This document shows, in pieces, positions 31,254 to 37,419 of a DNA stretch of 37,419 bases. The number at the start of each line of letters is the position of its first letter. The first letter of the stretch is position 1. The position numbers and the translations under genes are program-made. The notes under the pieces are model-generated. The model worked only from the letters and a program-made list of their open reading frames with translations. It was not told the origin of the DNA and did not search any database. Source of the stretch: an uncultured Eubacteriales bacterium (GTDB lineage: Bacteria; Bacillota; Clostridia; Oscillospirales; CAG-382); contig CAKSUT010000021.1 in NCBI GenBank assembly GCA_934502885.1, positions 1 to 37,419 on the forward strand, written 5' to 3'.

Positions 31254-31305
31254 ACCCTCGTTCACTACGACCCTCGTAGCCCTCGTCATACCTCGCCCCC
31301 TGCAT

Positions 31306-32046
31306 TCAGACTTCGCGTCTGAGTGCGAGGTAAGTACCGTACTCGGACTTTATATCGCGGAGTCTGCGTTTGGGGATAGAGATGACGTCGCCGTTATCCA
31401 TAATGAAGGAGTCGCCGTCAACGTCCCTTATTCTGTCCATATTCACGACGCAGTTTTTGTAGCTGCGCAGGAAACAGCGGTTTTTGAGAACCGAGTCTGC
31501 GGCATCGGCAAAGGTCACGCTGAAAAAGCTTGTCTTGCCCTTGTCGGTGTGAACGTCCACACTGTGGTTGCCGTAATCGATGTAGAGTATCTCGGAGTGC
31601 AGATACGTCACGGCGTTCTTGTTGAGAGAAAGCGTCAGCTCTCCGCCGCTTTCCTCGGATTCGCAGATCGTCGCGTACAGCTTCTTCTGACCCTTTACCG
31701 CGTAAAGAGAAAGAATGTACCGCCTTATAATTCCGCGCGCTTTCTCGTTTGTGAAGCAAAAGCTCTGCTTGCGCCTGCCGTCGGAGCATATCTTCAGAAG
31801 CTTCTCTGCGGAAAGTCCGCAGAGCGCGTCGGCAGTAAACGAGGTGCTGTTTTTGAAAAATTCTCGCGCCTCTCCGAACGACAGCATCTTGCCGCCGGGC
31901 GGCAGGGGAGAGCCGCTTGTGTTCGTGTCAGGGCTTAAATGCCTGAGCCATATACTTTCGCTTTCGGGATAAATTTCGGCAAATGCGTCAAAGGCACAGT
32001 CGAAAAACTCCGCAAAATCGATTTCGTAATCCTGTGAAACTGCCAT
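31306..32046 (-). CDS. LytTR-domain DNA-binding regulator
   Basis: A 246-aa protein with no receiver domain and no membrane segment. The C-terminal 95 residues form a LytTR domain: ILYIDYGNHSVDVHTDKG, FLRSYKNCVVNMDRI, and ISIPKRRLRDIKSEY at the end. The N-terminal 140 residues are not recognised; they contain EIDFAEFFDCAFDAFAEIYPE and a cysteine-rich middle. It is the last gene of the 2-oxoacid oxidoreductase operon, 77 nt after the acyl-CoA synthetase. ATG at 32046 has AAAGGCGG upstream; an in-frame GTG at 32115 has no ribosome binding site. It probably controls transcription of nearby genes, with an unknown signal. Confidence 0.85.
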   Translation of the reverse strand: MAVSQDYEIDFAEFFDCAFDAFAEIYPESESIWLRHLSPDTNTSGSPLPPGGKMLSFGEAREFFKNSTSFTADALCGLSAEKLLKICSDGRRKQSFCFTNEKARGIIRRYILSLYAVKGQKKLYATICESEESGGELTLSLNKNAVTYLHSEILYIDYGNHSVDVHTDKGKTSFFSVTFADAADSVLKNRCFLRSYKNCVVNMDRIRDVDGDSFIMDNGDVISIPKRRLRDIKSEYGTYLALRREV

Positions 32047-32123
32047 TCTTGTGACCGCCTTTCTTTTAAAATGCCGCGGCGGCGGAATACCGTCACCGCT
32101 CGTTTTTCGGCGCACGCCGAGGT

Positions 32124-33824
32124 TTACCTGCCGCTTTCTTCGTGCTTCTTTGCGTCGTTCGCACGTATTTCGGCACGTCTTATCTTGCCGTTGAAGGTCT
32201 TGGGAAGCTCCGTTACATACTCAACCACACGGGGGTATTTGTAGGGCGCGGTGTTCTTCTTGACGTACTGCTGAAGCTCCTTTGTAAGCTCGTCCGTTCC
32301 CTCGTAACCGCTGTTGAGAACGATTGCCGCCTTGACCGCAAAGCCTCTGACCTTGTCCGGAACGCCCGTCACCGCAACCTCGTGAACCGCCGGATGCTCG
32401 AGAAGCACGCTCTCTATCTCGAACGGTCCTATGCGGTAGCCGGAGGACTTGATGACGTCGTCGTTTCTGCCGACATAGCGGAACGTGCCGGTTTCATCTC
32501 TGTACGCCGTGTCGCCCGTGTGGTAGAAGCCGCCGTAAACAGCCTTCTTTGTGTCCTCGGCGCTGAAATTGTAGGTGTCGAGAAGACCGCACGACTTTCT
32601 CTTTGCGCTGAGTACCCGGATGCTTATTTCTCCCGTCGTTCCTCGTGTGCAGGAGTTGTTGTCGGCGTCGAGAATGTGTACGTCGAAGCCGGGAACGGGA
32701 TAACCGAGTGTGCCGGGAACAGGCTCTGTCCACGGATAGAGCGTCGCTATGCAAAGCGTCGTCTCGGTCTGACCGAAGCCCTCGTATATCTTGTGTCCCG
32801 TCGCACGAAGCCACTGATTGTATATCTCGGGATTGAGCGCCTCTCCGGCGGAACAGCAGTGCGTCAGCGACGAAAGATCATACCTCGTGACGTCCTCCGC
32901 AAGGAGCATTCTGTACATCGTCGGCGGCACGCAGAAGGTCGTGACGCGGTATTTTTCCATGACCGACAGAATCTTCTTTGCGTCGAACTTGTCGAAGTCG
33001 TAGACAAGCACCGCACTTTCGCCGAACCACTGACCGTAAAGCTTGCCCCAGAGGGACTTGAGCCAGCCGGTGTCGGAGATTGTGAAGTGAAGTCCGCCGT
33101 CAACGACTCTGTGCCAGAACACACCTGTCATGATGTGACCGAGAGGGTACTTGAAATTGTGAGTGATAATCTTCGGATAACCCGTCGTGCCGGACGAGAA
33201 CGCCATGAGCATTGTGTCGTCAGCCTTTGTGGCGTCCTTGCCGTGGGGACGCGTCCACTTGTCGCTCGCCATTGCGAAGCCGTCCTCAAAGTCGGTCCAG
33301 CCGGGTGCTTTTTTGTGACCGATAACGAGCTTTACCTTGACGGTTTCGTACTTGTCGCCGCCCTCGTCGAAGTATTCGGTCGCTTCTCCGTCGCCTGTCA
33401 TGACTACCGCCTTTATCTTTCCGAAGTTGCAGCGGTAAATGTAGTCCTTCGCCTTGAGCATATGGGTCGCCTGAACGGCAATTGCGCCTATCTTGTGCAG
33501 AGCGAGGATACAGAACCAGAAGTAGTAGCTTCTCTTGAGGACAAGAAGAACTCTGTCGCCCTTGCCGATGCCGAGAAACGAGAAGTAGTTCGCCGCCTTG
33601 TTGGACATCTTCATCATATCGGAGAAGGTGAAGCGTTTTTCTTCGCCGTCGTTCGACACCCAAATCATGGCAAGTTTATCGGGTTTAGTCTTGCCCAGGA
33701 CGTCGAGAACGTCATAGGCGAAATTGAAATTTTCTTTGTAAGTAAGCTTGTAGTTTTTCTGAGCGTCCTTTAGCGAGAGGAAATCGTCTCTCGACGCTCC
33801 GACAAAGTTTTCGTATATAGCCAT
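32124..33824 (-). CDS. AMP-forming acyl-CoA synthetase
   Basis: A 566-aa cytosolic ligase that makes acyl-CoA from a carboxylate, ATP and CoA; if run backwards it could release acids from acyl-CoA. Motifs in order: FSSGTTGYPKII (phosphate loop), EGFGQTET, YHTGDTAYRDETG, YVGRNDDVIKSSGYRIGPFEIE and the C-terminal catalytic lysine region FNGKIRRAEIR. The pattern is closest to medium-chain and acetyl-CoA synthetase-like enzymes. Its place after a ferredoxin-dependent 2-oxoacid oxidoreductase suggests branched-chain, aromatic or short-chain acyl groups. The start ATG has GGAG 13 nt upstream. A 166-nt spacer with hairpins separates it from the XRE-cupin gene. Confidence 0.92.
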   Translation of the reverse strand: MAIYENFVGASRDDFLSLKDAQKNYKLTYKENFNFAYDVLDVLGKTKPDKLAMIWVSNDGEEKRFTFSDMMKMSNKAANYFSFLGIGKGDRVLLVLKRSYYFWFCILALHKIGAIAVQATHMLKAKDYIYRCNFGKIKAVVMTGDGEATEYFDEGGDKYETVKVKLVIGHKKAPGWTDFEDGFAMASDKWTRPHGKDATKADDTMLMAFSSGTTGYPKIITHNFKYPLGHIMTGVFWHRVVDGGLHFTISDTGWLKSLWGKLYGQWFGESAVLVYDFDKFDAKKILSVMEKYRVTTFCVPPTMYRMLLAEDVTRYDLSSLTHCCSAGEALNPEIYNQWLRATGHKIYEGFGQTETTLCIATLYPWTEPVPGTLGYPVPGFDVHILDADNNSCTRGTTGEISIRVLSAKRKSCGLLDTYNFSAEDTKKAVYGGFYHTGDTAYRDETGTFRYVGRNDDVIKSSGYRIGPFEIESVLLEHPAVHEVAVTGVPDKVRGFAVKAAIVLNSGYEGTDELTKELQQYVKKNTAPYKYPRVVEYVTELPKTFNGKIRRAEIRANDAKKHEESGR

Positions 33825-33852
33825 ATTCTTCTATCTCCGGACTTTTTTATTT

Positions 33853-33943
33853 CGGCACGGAAAACAGTGCCGTGGAATGATGTGCATATGATTGATTATG
33901 GTTTTATCTTGCTGAGGGAAACCCCCGGCGAGGGTTTCCCCTC
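33853..33943 (-). promoter_or_regulatory. Two hairpins in the spacer before the acyl-CoA synthetase gene
   Basis: CGGCAC (33853-33858) with GTGCCG (33867-33872) lies next to the ribosome binding site of the synthetase gene. GGGAAACCC (33916-33924) with GGGTTTCCC (33932-33940) lies farther upstream. Neither is followed by a T-run on the minus strand, so RNA processing or attenuation is more likely than simple termination. Confidence 0.4.
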
Positions 33944-33990
33944 TTGCCGCCCCAAGGCTTGACCGAAACTTTAAAAAGGGGATTTGTGCG

Positions 33991-34542
33991 TTATTTTATA
34001 ACAACGGCGATAAACTGAGCCTCTTTATCTCCGAGAGCCACCTCTGCGTGAGGCACGCTCGAATCGAAGTAAACGCTGTCGCCCTTTGAAAGCTCATAGG
34101 ATATATCGCCGATGTAGAGCATCATTTTTCCCGAAAGCACGTAGTTGAACTCCTGACCGTCGTGACCGTGCATTACGGGCGGCTTGTTGTCGGGAGTTAT
34201 CGTGACAAGGAAAGGCTCTGCCTTTTTGTTTCTGAAGGTGTATGCGAGGTGCTTGTAGTCGTATTCGTCCTCACGCTTTACGGAATATCCCTTGCCTCTC
34301 TTTACCATACAGCACATGGAAAGCGTGGGAGCGTTTCCGCTTATGAGGTCGAGCACGTCAACGCCGAGAATTTCGGCGGCATTGTATATAAAGCTGAAAG
34401 AGAAATCCATTTCTCCGCTTTCGTAGGCGTTGTAGGTATCGACGTCAACGTCGAGCTTCTTCGCCATTTCTTCCGCTGATATCTCCATGTCCTCACGGAG
34501 CATTCTGAGTCTCATTCCGATGTCTTTAATTTGATCGTTCAT
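33991..34542 (-). CDS. XRE-family regulator with cupin domain
   Basis: A 183-aa cytosolic regulator. An N-terminal Cro/C1-type helix-turn-helix (residues about 8-65: LRMLREDMEISAEEMAKKL, YNAYESGEMDFS) is joined to a C-terminal cupin (about 110-180: MHGHDGQEFNYVLSGKMMLYIG, SVYFDSSVPHAE). Such XRE-cupin proteins often sense a small metabolite and control adjacent catabolic genes. It lies between the oxidoreductase gamma subunit (13 nt away) and the acyl-CoA synthetase, so it likely regulates this operon. Ribosome binding site AAAGGA, 7 nt spacing. Confidence 0.92.
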   Translation of the reverse strand: MNDQIKDIGMRLRMLREDMEISAEEMAKKLDVDVDTYNAYESGEMDFSFSFIYNAAEILGVDVLDLISGNAPTLSMCCMVKRGKGYSVKREDEYDYKHLAYTFRNKKAEPFLVTITPDNKPPVMHGHDGQEFNYVLSGKMMLYIGDISYELSKGDSVYFDSSVPHAEVALGDKEAQFIAVVIK

Positions 34543-34555
34543 GTTCGTTCCTTTC

Positions 34556-35092
34556 TTACTCTCCGTAGTTCTCGCCGATTTCGAGAGCCTTCATATTAAG
34601 GTCAAAAAGCTCCTTCTTCTTCGCCGAGACGACCTTCTGCATTGCCTTTTCGATGTTCTCGGACGGGACGACTCCGCTGTGCTTTACGAAAAGTCCGAGG
34701 ATAATCATGTTGGCAAGTCCCGTAAGTCCCTCGTCGGAGGCAAGCTTTGTCGCCGGAATTGCGTATACCTTTACGTCGGCTCTTGCGACTGTCTTGTCAA
34801 TGAGAGAGCTGTCGTAGTAAATCTCGCCGCCGGGTGTCACCGCGTTCTCGTATTTGTCGAGAGAGGGTGCGTTCATTGCGATGAGAATATCGGGTTTATC
34901 GACTATCGGCGAGCCTATCTTTTCGTCGCTTATGATGATGCTGCAATTCGCCGTGCCGCCTCTCATTTCAGGTCCGTAGGACGGAAGCCAGCTGACCTCC
35001 TTGCCGTCGATAAGTCCCTCATACGCGAGAAACTTTCCCGAAAAGAGGATTCCCTGTCCGCCGAAGCCGGCGATAAGTATTGTCTTTGTCAT
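34556..35092 (-). CDS. 2-oxoacid:ferredoxin oxidoreductase, gamma subunit
   Basis: A 178-aa subunit of the POR/KOR/VOR family. It starts with the glycine-rich GFGGQGILFSGKFLAYEGL and continues with SWLPSYGPEMRGGTANC and IISDEKIGSPIV, both family hallmarks. With the alpha and beta subunits it oxidises a 2-oxoacid with CoA to acyl-CoA and CO2, passing electrons to ferredoxin. It starts 6 nt after the beta stop. Confidence 0.95.
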   Translation of the reverse strand: MTKTILIAGFGGQGILFSGKFLAYEGLIDGKEVSWLPSYGPEMRGGTANCSIIISDEKIGSPIVDKPDILIAMNAPSLDKYENAVTPGGEIYYDSSLIDKTVARADVKVYAIPATKLASDEGLTGLANMIILGLFVKHSGVVPSENIEKAMQKVVSAKKKELFDLNMKALEIGENYGE

Positions 35093-35098
35093 GGTCGG

Positions 35099-35851
35099 TC
35101 AATCCTCCTTTTTTTCTGCGTACTTATCCTTGTAAACGCCGAGGGGATAATACGGAATCATGTTTTCTTCGAGCCACGAAAGTGCGTCCGAGGGAGTTTT
35201 GCCCCAGTTTGTGGGACAGGTGGAGAGTACCTCTACAAGCGAGAAGCCCTTGCCCTCAACCTGATTTTTGAACGCCTTCTTTATCGCTTCCTTGGCGTGC
35301 TTTATATTCTTTACGTTGTTTACGGCTACTCTTTCAAGGTAGGCTGCGCCGTCAACCTGAGAGAGCATTTCACAGACCTTCACGGGATATCCGACCTTTG
35401 TTACGTCTCTGCCGTAGGGGGAGGTCTGAGTTACCTGACCGGGGAGAGTGGTAGGCGCCATCTGACCGCCCGTCATGCCGTATATTGCGTTGTTGACGAA
35501 GATGACGGTGATGTTCTCGCCTCTTGCGGCGGAGTGTACGGTTTCTGCCGTGCCTATTGCGGCAAGGTCGCCGTCGCCCTGATAGGTGAAAACGATGTTG
35601 TCGGAATCCGAACGCTTTACGCCCGTTGCGACTGCCGGAGCGCGTCCGTGAGCCGCCTGAACCATGTCAACATTGAAGTAATTATATGCGAACACCGAAC
35701 AGCCTACCGAGGCGACGCCTATCGTTCTTCCCTCAATGCCGAGTTCGTCTATCGCTTCGGCGACGAGTCTGTGAATGATACCGTGCGTACATCCGGGACA
35801 GTAGTGGAGCGGTGCGTCGGTAAGAGCCTTGGGCTTTTCAAATACTGTCAT
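35099..35851 (-). CDS. 2-oxoacid:ferredoxin oxidoreductase, beta subunit (TPP-binding)
   Basis: A 250-aa subunit that binds thiamine diphosphate and Mg2+. CPGCTHGIIHRL is near residue 18, and the TPP motif runs GDGDLAAIGTAE to FVNNAIYGMTGGQMAPTT. Only the two Cys of CPGC are conspicuous, so clusters are expected mainly on the separate ferredoxin subunit. ATG at 35851 fits AGGAGG 9 nt upstream; a TTG at 35860 abuts the site. It lies 5 nt after the alpha stop. Confidence 0.95.
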   Translation of the reverse strand: MTVFEKPKALTDAPLHYCPGCTHGIIHRLVAEAIDELGIEGRTIGVASVGCSVFAYNYFNVDMVQAAHGRAPAVATGVKRSDSDNIVFTYQGDGDLAAIGTAETVHSAARGENITVIFVNNAIYGMTGGQMAPTTLPGQVTQTSPYGRDVTKVGYPVKVCEMLSQVDGAAYLERVAVNNVKNIKHAKEAIKKAFKNQVEGKGFSLVEVLSTCPTNWGKTPSDALSWLEENMIPYYPLGVYKDKYAEKKED

Positions 35852-35856
35852 ACTTC

Positions 35857-36921
35857 TCAACCTCCTATTTTATCGGCTTCAGCTATGGCGTCGAGTACGT
35901 TCTCGACGGTCGGAATCATGCCGCCGCTTCTTCCGCAGAAGAGGACGGGCTTCCTGCAGCGTGTCGCAAGCTCGACGTCTTCGATCATCTGACCCTTGTT
36001 AAGCTCGACCGAGATGAACGCCTTGACCTTGTCCGCCGTTTTGAGAAGCACCTCTTTCGGGAACGGCCAAAGAGTAATCGGACGGATCATTCCGACCTTT
36101 ATGCCGCGCTTTCTCGCTTCGTCAACCGCATTCTGCGATACTCTTGCCGCAACTCCGAACGCGACGATGCAGATGTCTGCGTCCTCGGTCTTATATTCCT
36201 CGTACATAACCTCGTTCTTCTCGACGACCTCGTACTTCTTGAATCGGTTGTCGTTGAAAACCTCGAGTTCCTCGGGCTTTAAGAAGAGGGAGTTTACGAT
36301 ATTCGGCTTTCTTTCGCACTTCGTGCCGGTGAGTGCCCACGGCTTGTCGTACTTTGTGACCTCGCCCATATCGAGACTTACAGGCTCCATCATCTGACCC
36401 ATGGTGCCGTCGGCAAGAATCATAGAGGTCATTCTGTACTTGTCCGCAAGGTCGAAGCCCTTGAACACGAGACTTGCCATTTCCTGAACCGACGCCGGCG
36501 CAAGGACTATCATGTGGTAGTCGCCGTGACCGCCGCCTCTTGTCGCCTGGAAGTAATCCGACTGTGACGGCTGAATACCGCCGAGACCCGGACCGCCTCT
36601 CTGTACGTTTACGACGAGTGCCGGGAGGTCGCAGCCGGCAAGGTAGGAGATACCCTCGCTCTTAAGGGATATTCCGGGACTTGACGACGAGGTCATGACT
36701 CTTTTTCCCGTGGACGAAACGCCGATAACCATGTTTATTGCGGCAATTTCGCTTTCGGCCTGCAAAAATACGCCGCCCTCAATCTTGGGGAGTCTCTTTG
36801 ACATATATGCCGCGACCTCGGTCTGCGGAGTAATGGGATAGCCGAAGTAGTGGTGACAGCCTGCCATGATAGCCGCTTCCGCCATGGCTTCGTTGCCTTT
36901 CATAAGTACCTTTTCGCTCAT
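35857..36921 (-). CDS. vorB: 2-oxoacid:ferredoxin oxidoreductase, alpha subunit (VorB-like)
   Basis: A 354-aa subunit carrying the pyrimidine-binding and transketolase C-terminal domains. Key stretches: GNEAMAEAAIMAGCHHYFGYPITPQTE, the glutamate in LQAESEIAAINM that activates thiamine, TSSSSPGISLKSEG and GGPGLGGIQPSQSDYFQ. The pattern resembles proteins annotated as VorB (2-oxoisovalerate oxidoreductase), but the related KorA enzymes (2-oxoglutarate) look similar, so the substrate is open. ATG at 36921 has AAAGGA 9 nt upstream; the ATG at 36930 sits directly on that site. Confidence 0.9.
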   Translation of the reverse strand: MSEKVLMKGNEAMAEAAIMAGCHHYFGYPITPQTEVAAYMSKRLPKIEGGVFLQAESEIAAINMVIGVSSTGKRVMTSSSSPGISLKSEGISYLAGCDLPALVVNVQRGGPGLGGIQPSQSDYFQATRGGGHGDYHMIVLAPASVQEMASLVFKGFDLADKYRMTSMILADGTMGQMMEPVSLDMGEVTKYDKPWALTGTKCERKPNIVNSLFLKPEELEVFNDNRFKKYEVVEKNEVMYEEYKTEDADICIVAFGVAARVSQNAVDEARKRGIKVGMIRPITLWPFPKEVLLKTADKVKAFISVELNKGQMIEDVELATRCRKPVLFCGRSGGMIPTVENVLDAIAEADKIGG

Positions 36922-36952
36922 TATATTCATTCCTTTCTATTGTCGCGGGACA

Positions 36953-37156
36953 TTATTTTTCAACCGTAATGACGCAGTCGGGACACATGGTTGCGCAGAA
37001 AGCGCAGCCTATGCATTTCGATTCGTCCGTGAGTCCTGCCGGGTGATAACCCTTTGCGTTGAGCGTCTCTTTAAGAGCGACTATCTTCTTCGGACAGACT
37101 GTCGTGCAGAGTCCGCAGCCCTTGCAGAGGGATTCGTTGAATGTTGCCTTTGCCAT
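36953..37156 (-). CDS. 4Fe-4S ferredoxin-type delta subunit of the oxidoreductase
   Basis: A 67-aa protein with two complete cluster motifs, CKGCGLCTTVCP and CIGCAFCATMCP, hence a 2[4Fe-4S] ferredoxin-like delta subunit for electron transfer from the thiamine enzyme. First gene of the operon, 31 nt before the alpha start. ATG at 37156 fits AAAGGA 8 nt upstream; another ATG at 37165 touches that site. Upstream sequence is repeat array, and no sigma-A promoter was recognised within the window. Confidence 0.93.
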   Translation of the reverse strand: MAKATFNESLCKGCGLCTTVCPKKIVALKETLNAKGYHPAGLTDESKCIGCAFCATMCPDCVITVEK

Positions 37157-37179
37157 TTTGTTCATCCTTTCGACTAAAA

Positions 37180-37419
37180 AATTGAGAATTGAGAATGGAG
37201 AATTGATGTGGAAAAACGCTGAAGCGCTTTTCGGCAATTGAGAATTGAAAGTGGAGAATGGAGAATTGATGTGGAAAAACGCTGAGCGTTTTTCTTCATT
37301 AATTGTACGGTGCGGAGTTGAGGCTGTGCGATGACGGAATGTCGGATTTTTGCTGAGGGTATGGATGTTTGTGGTTGTGCGAAATTTGTATTTTCTCAAT
37401 GGTATATTTTTAGGCGGCG
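37180..37419. repeat. Double heptanucleotide array and hairpins at the right end
   Basis: Four units (AATTGAG, AATTGAG, AATGGAG, AATTGAT; 37180-37207), a GAAAAACGC-type hairpin (about 37211-37232), five more units (37236-37270) and another hairpin with GAAAAACGC and GCGTTTTTC arms (about 37271-37293). The rest to the window end matches the reverse complement of about 20060-20190 with some changes. No gene is supported. Confidence 0.75.

Noticed and set aside
32142..33773. A 543-codon open frame antisense to the acyl-CoA synthetase
   Set aside because: No ribosome binding site, no recognisable motif, and the opposite strand has all synthetase motifs.
33914..33943. GGGAAACCC hairpin as a Rho-independent terminator of the oxidoreductase operon
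   Set aside because: The stem is good, but no T-run follows on the minus strand, and genes continue in the same direction.
34541..35992. A 483-codon open frame antisense to the oxidoreductase genes
   Set aside because: It crosses three real genes on the other strand and shows no protein family pattern.
37157..37399. N-terminal extension of the ferredoxin into the repeat region
   Set aside because: The extra residues are translated heptad and hairpin repeats; the family is about 65-70 aa, and ATG at 37156 has a proper ribosome binding site.

Overview
The window looks like a chromosomal segment of a gut-type Clostridia bacterium (Bacillota). The evidence is a Gram-positive PolC replicase, AGGAGG-type ribosome binding sites, sigma-A-like promoters with 17-nt spacers, ferredoxin-dependent 2-oxoacid oxidation, glycyl radical enzymes and sugar catabolism, all typical of strict anaerobes. 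Assignment below class level is not possible from reading alone.

Layout. 1-628: decayed sequence with a possible RNA methyltransferase remnant. 629-1159: DUF4364-like regulator (+). 1876-6854: polC and a shikimate-kinase-like gene (-), overlapping by 4 nt. About 7145-15650: an AT-rich island with two cassettes of the same design, each a divergent AraC regulator (-) followed by a glycyl radical enzyme and its radical-SAM activase (+). 16267-19314: GH2 beta-galactosidase (-) with a consensus promoter. 20517-20679: tRNA-Thr and tRNA-Tyr (-) with promoter and terminator. 21080-26696: an ABC ATPase, a 1089-aa repeat-rich surface protein and a MacB/FtsX-type permease (+). 27541-28948: mannonate dehydratase and an RNHCP zinc-ribbon protein (-). 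29224-30390: iron-dependent alcohol dehydrogenase (+). 31306-37156: a (-) operon of ferredoxin, 2-oxoacid:ferredoxin oxidoreductase alpha, beta and gamma, an XRE-cupin regulator, an acyl-CoA synthetase and a LytTR regulator.

The genes suggest fermentation of host or diet carbon. Beta-galactosidase and mannonate dehydratase feed sugars and hexuronates into central metabolism. The oxidoreductase plus synthetase handle 2-oxoacids and acyl-CoA, and the alcohol dehydrogenase disposes of reductant. The two glycyl radical cassettes would each process one inducible substrate that cannot be named from sequence.

The most unusual content is between the genes. The spacers are a mosaic of several families of short structured repeats. 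In each family the loops and linkers are conserved while the stems differ from copy to copy with compensatory changes. The clearest is an element of about 131 nt with two hairpins, six full copies plus one isolated hairpin. It occupies four of the five gaps between convergent genes, and the only convergent gap without it lies inside the AT-rich island. Heptanucleotide tandem arrays of several different sequences accompany these hairpins. This repeat system and the paired glycyl radical cassettes are the best candidates for undescribed biology here.
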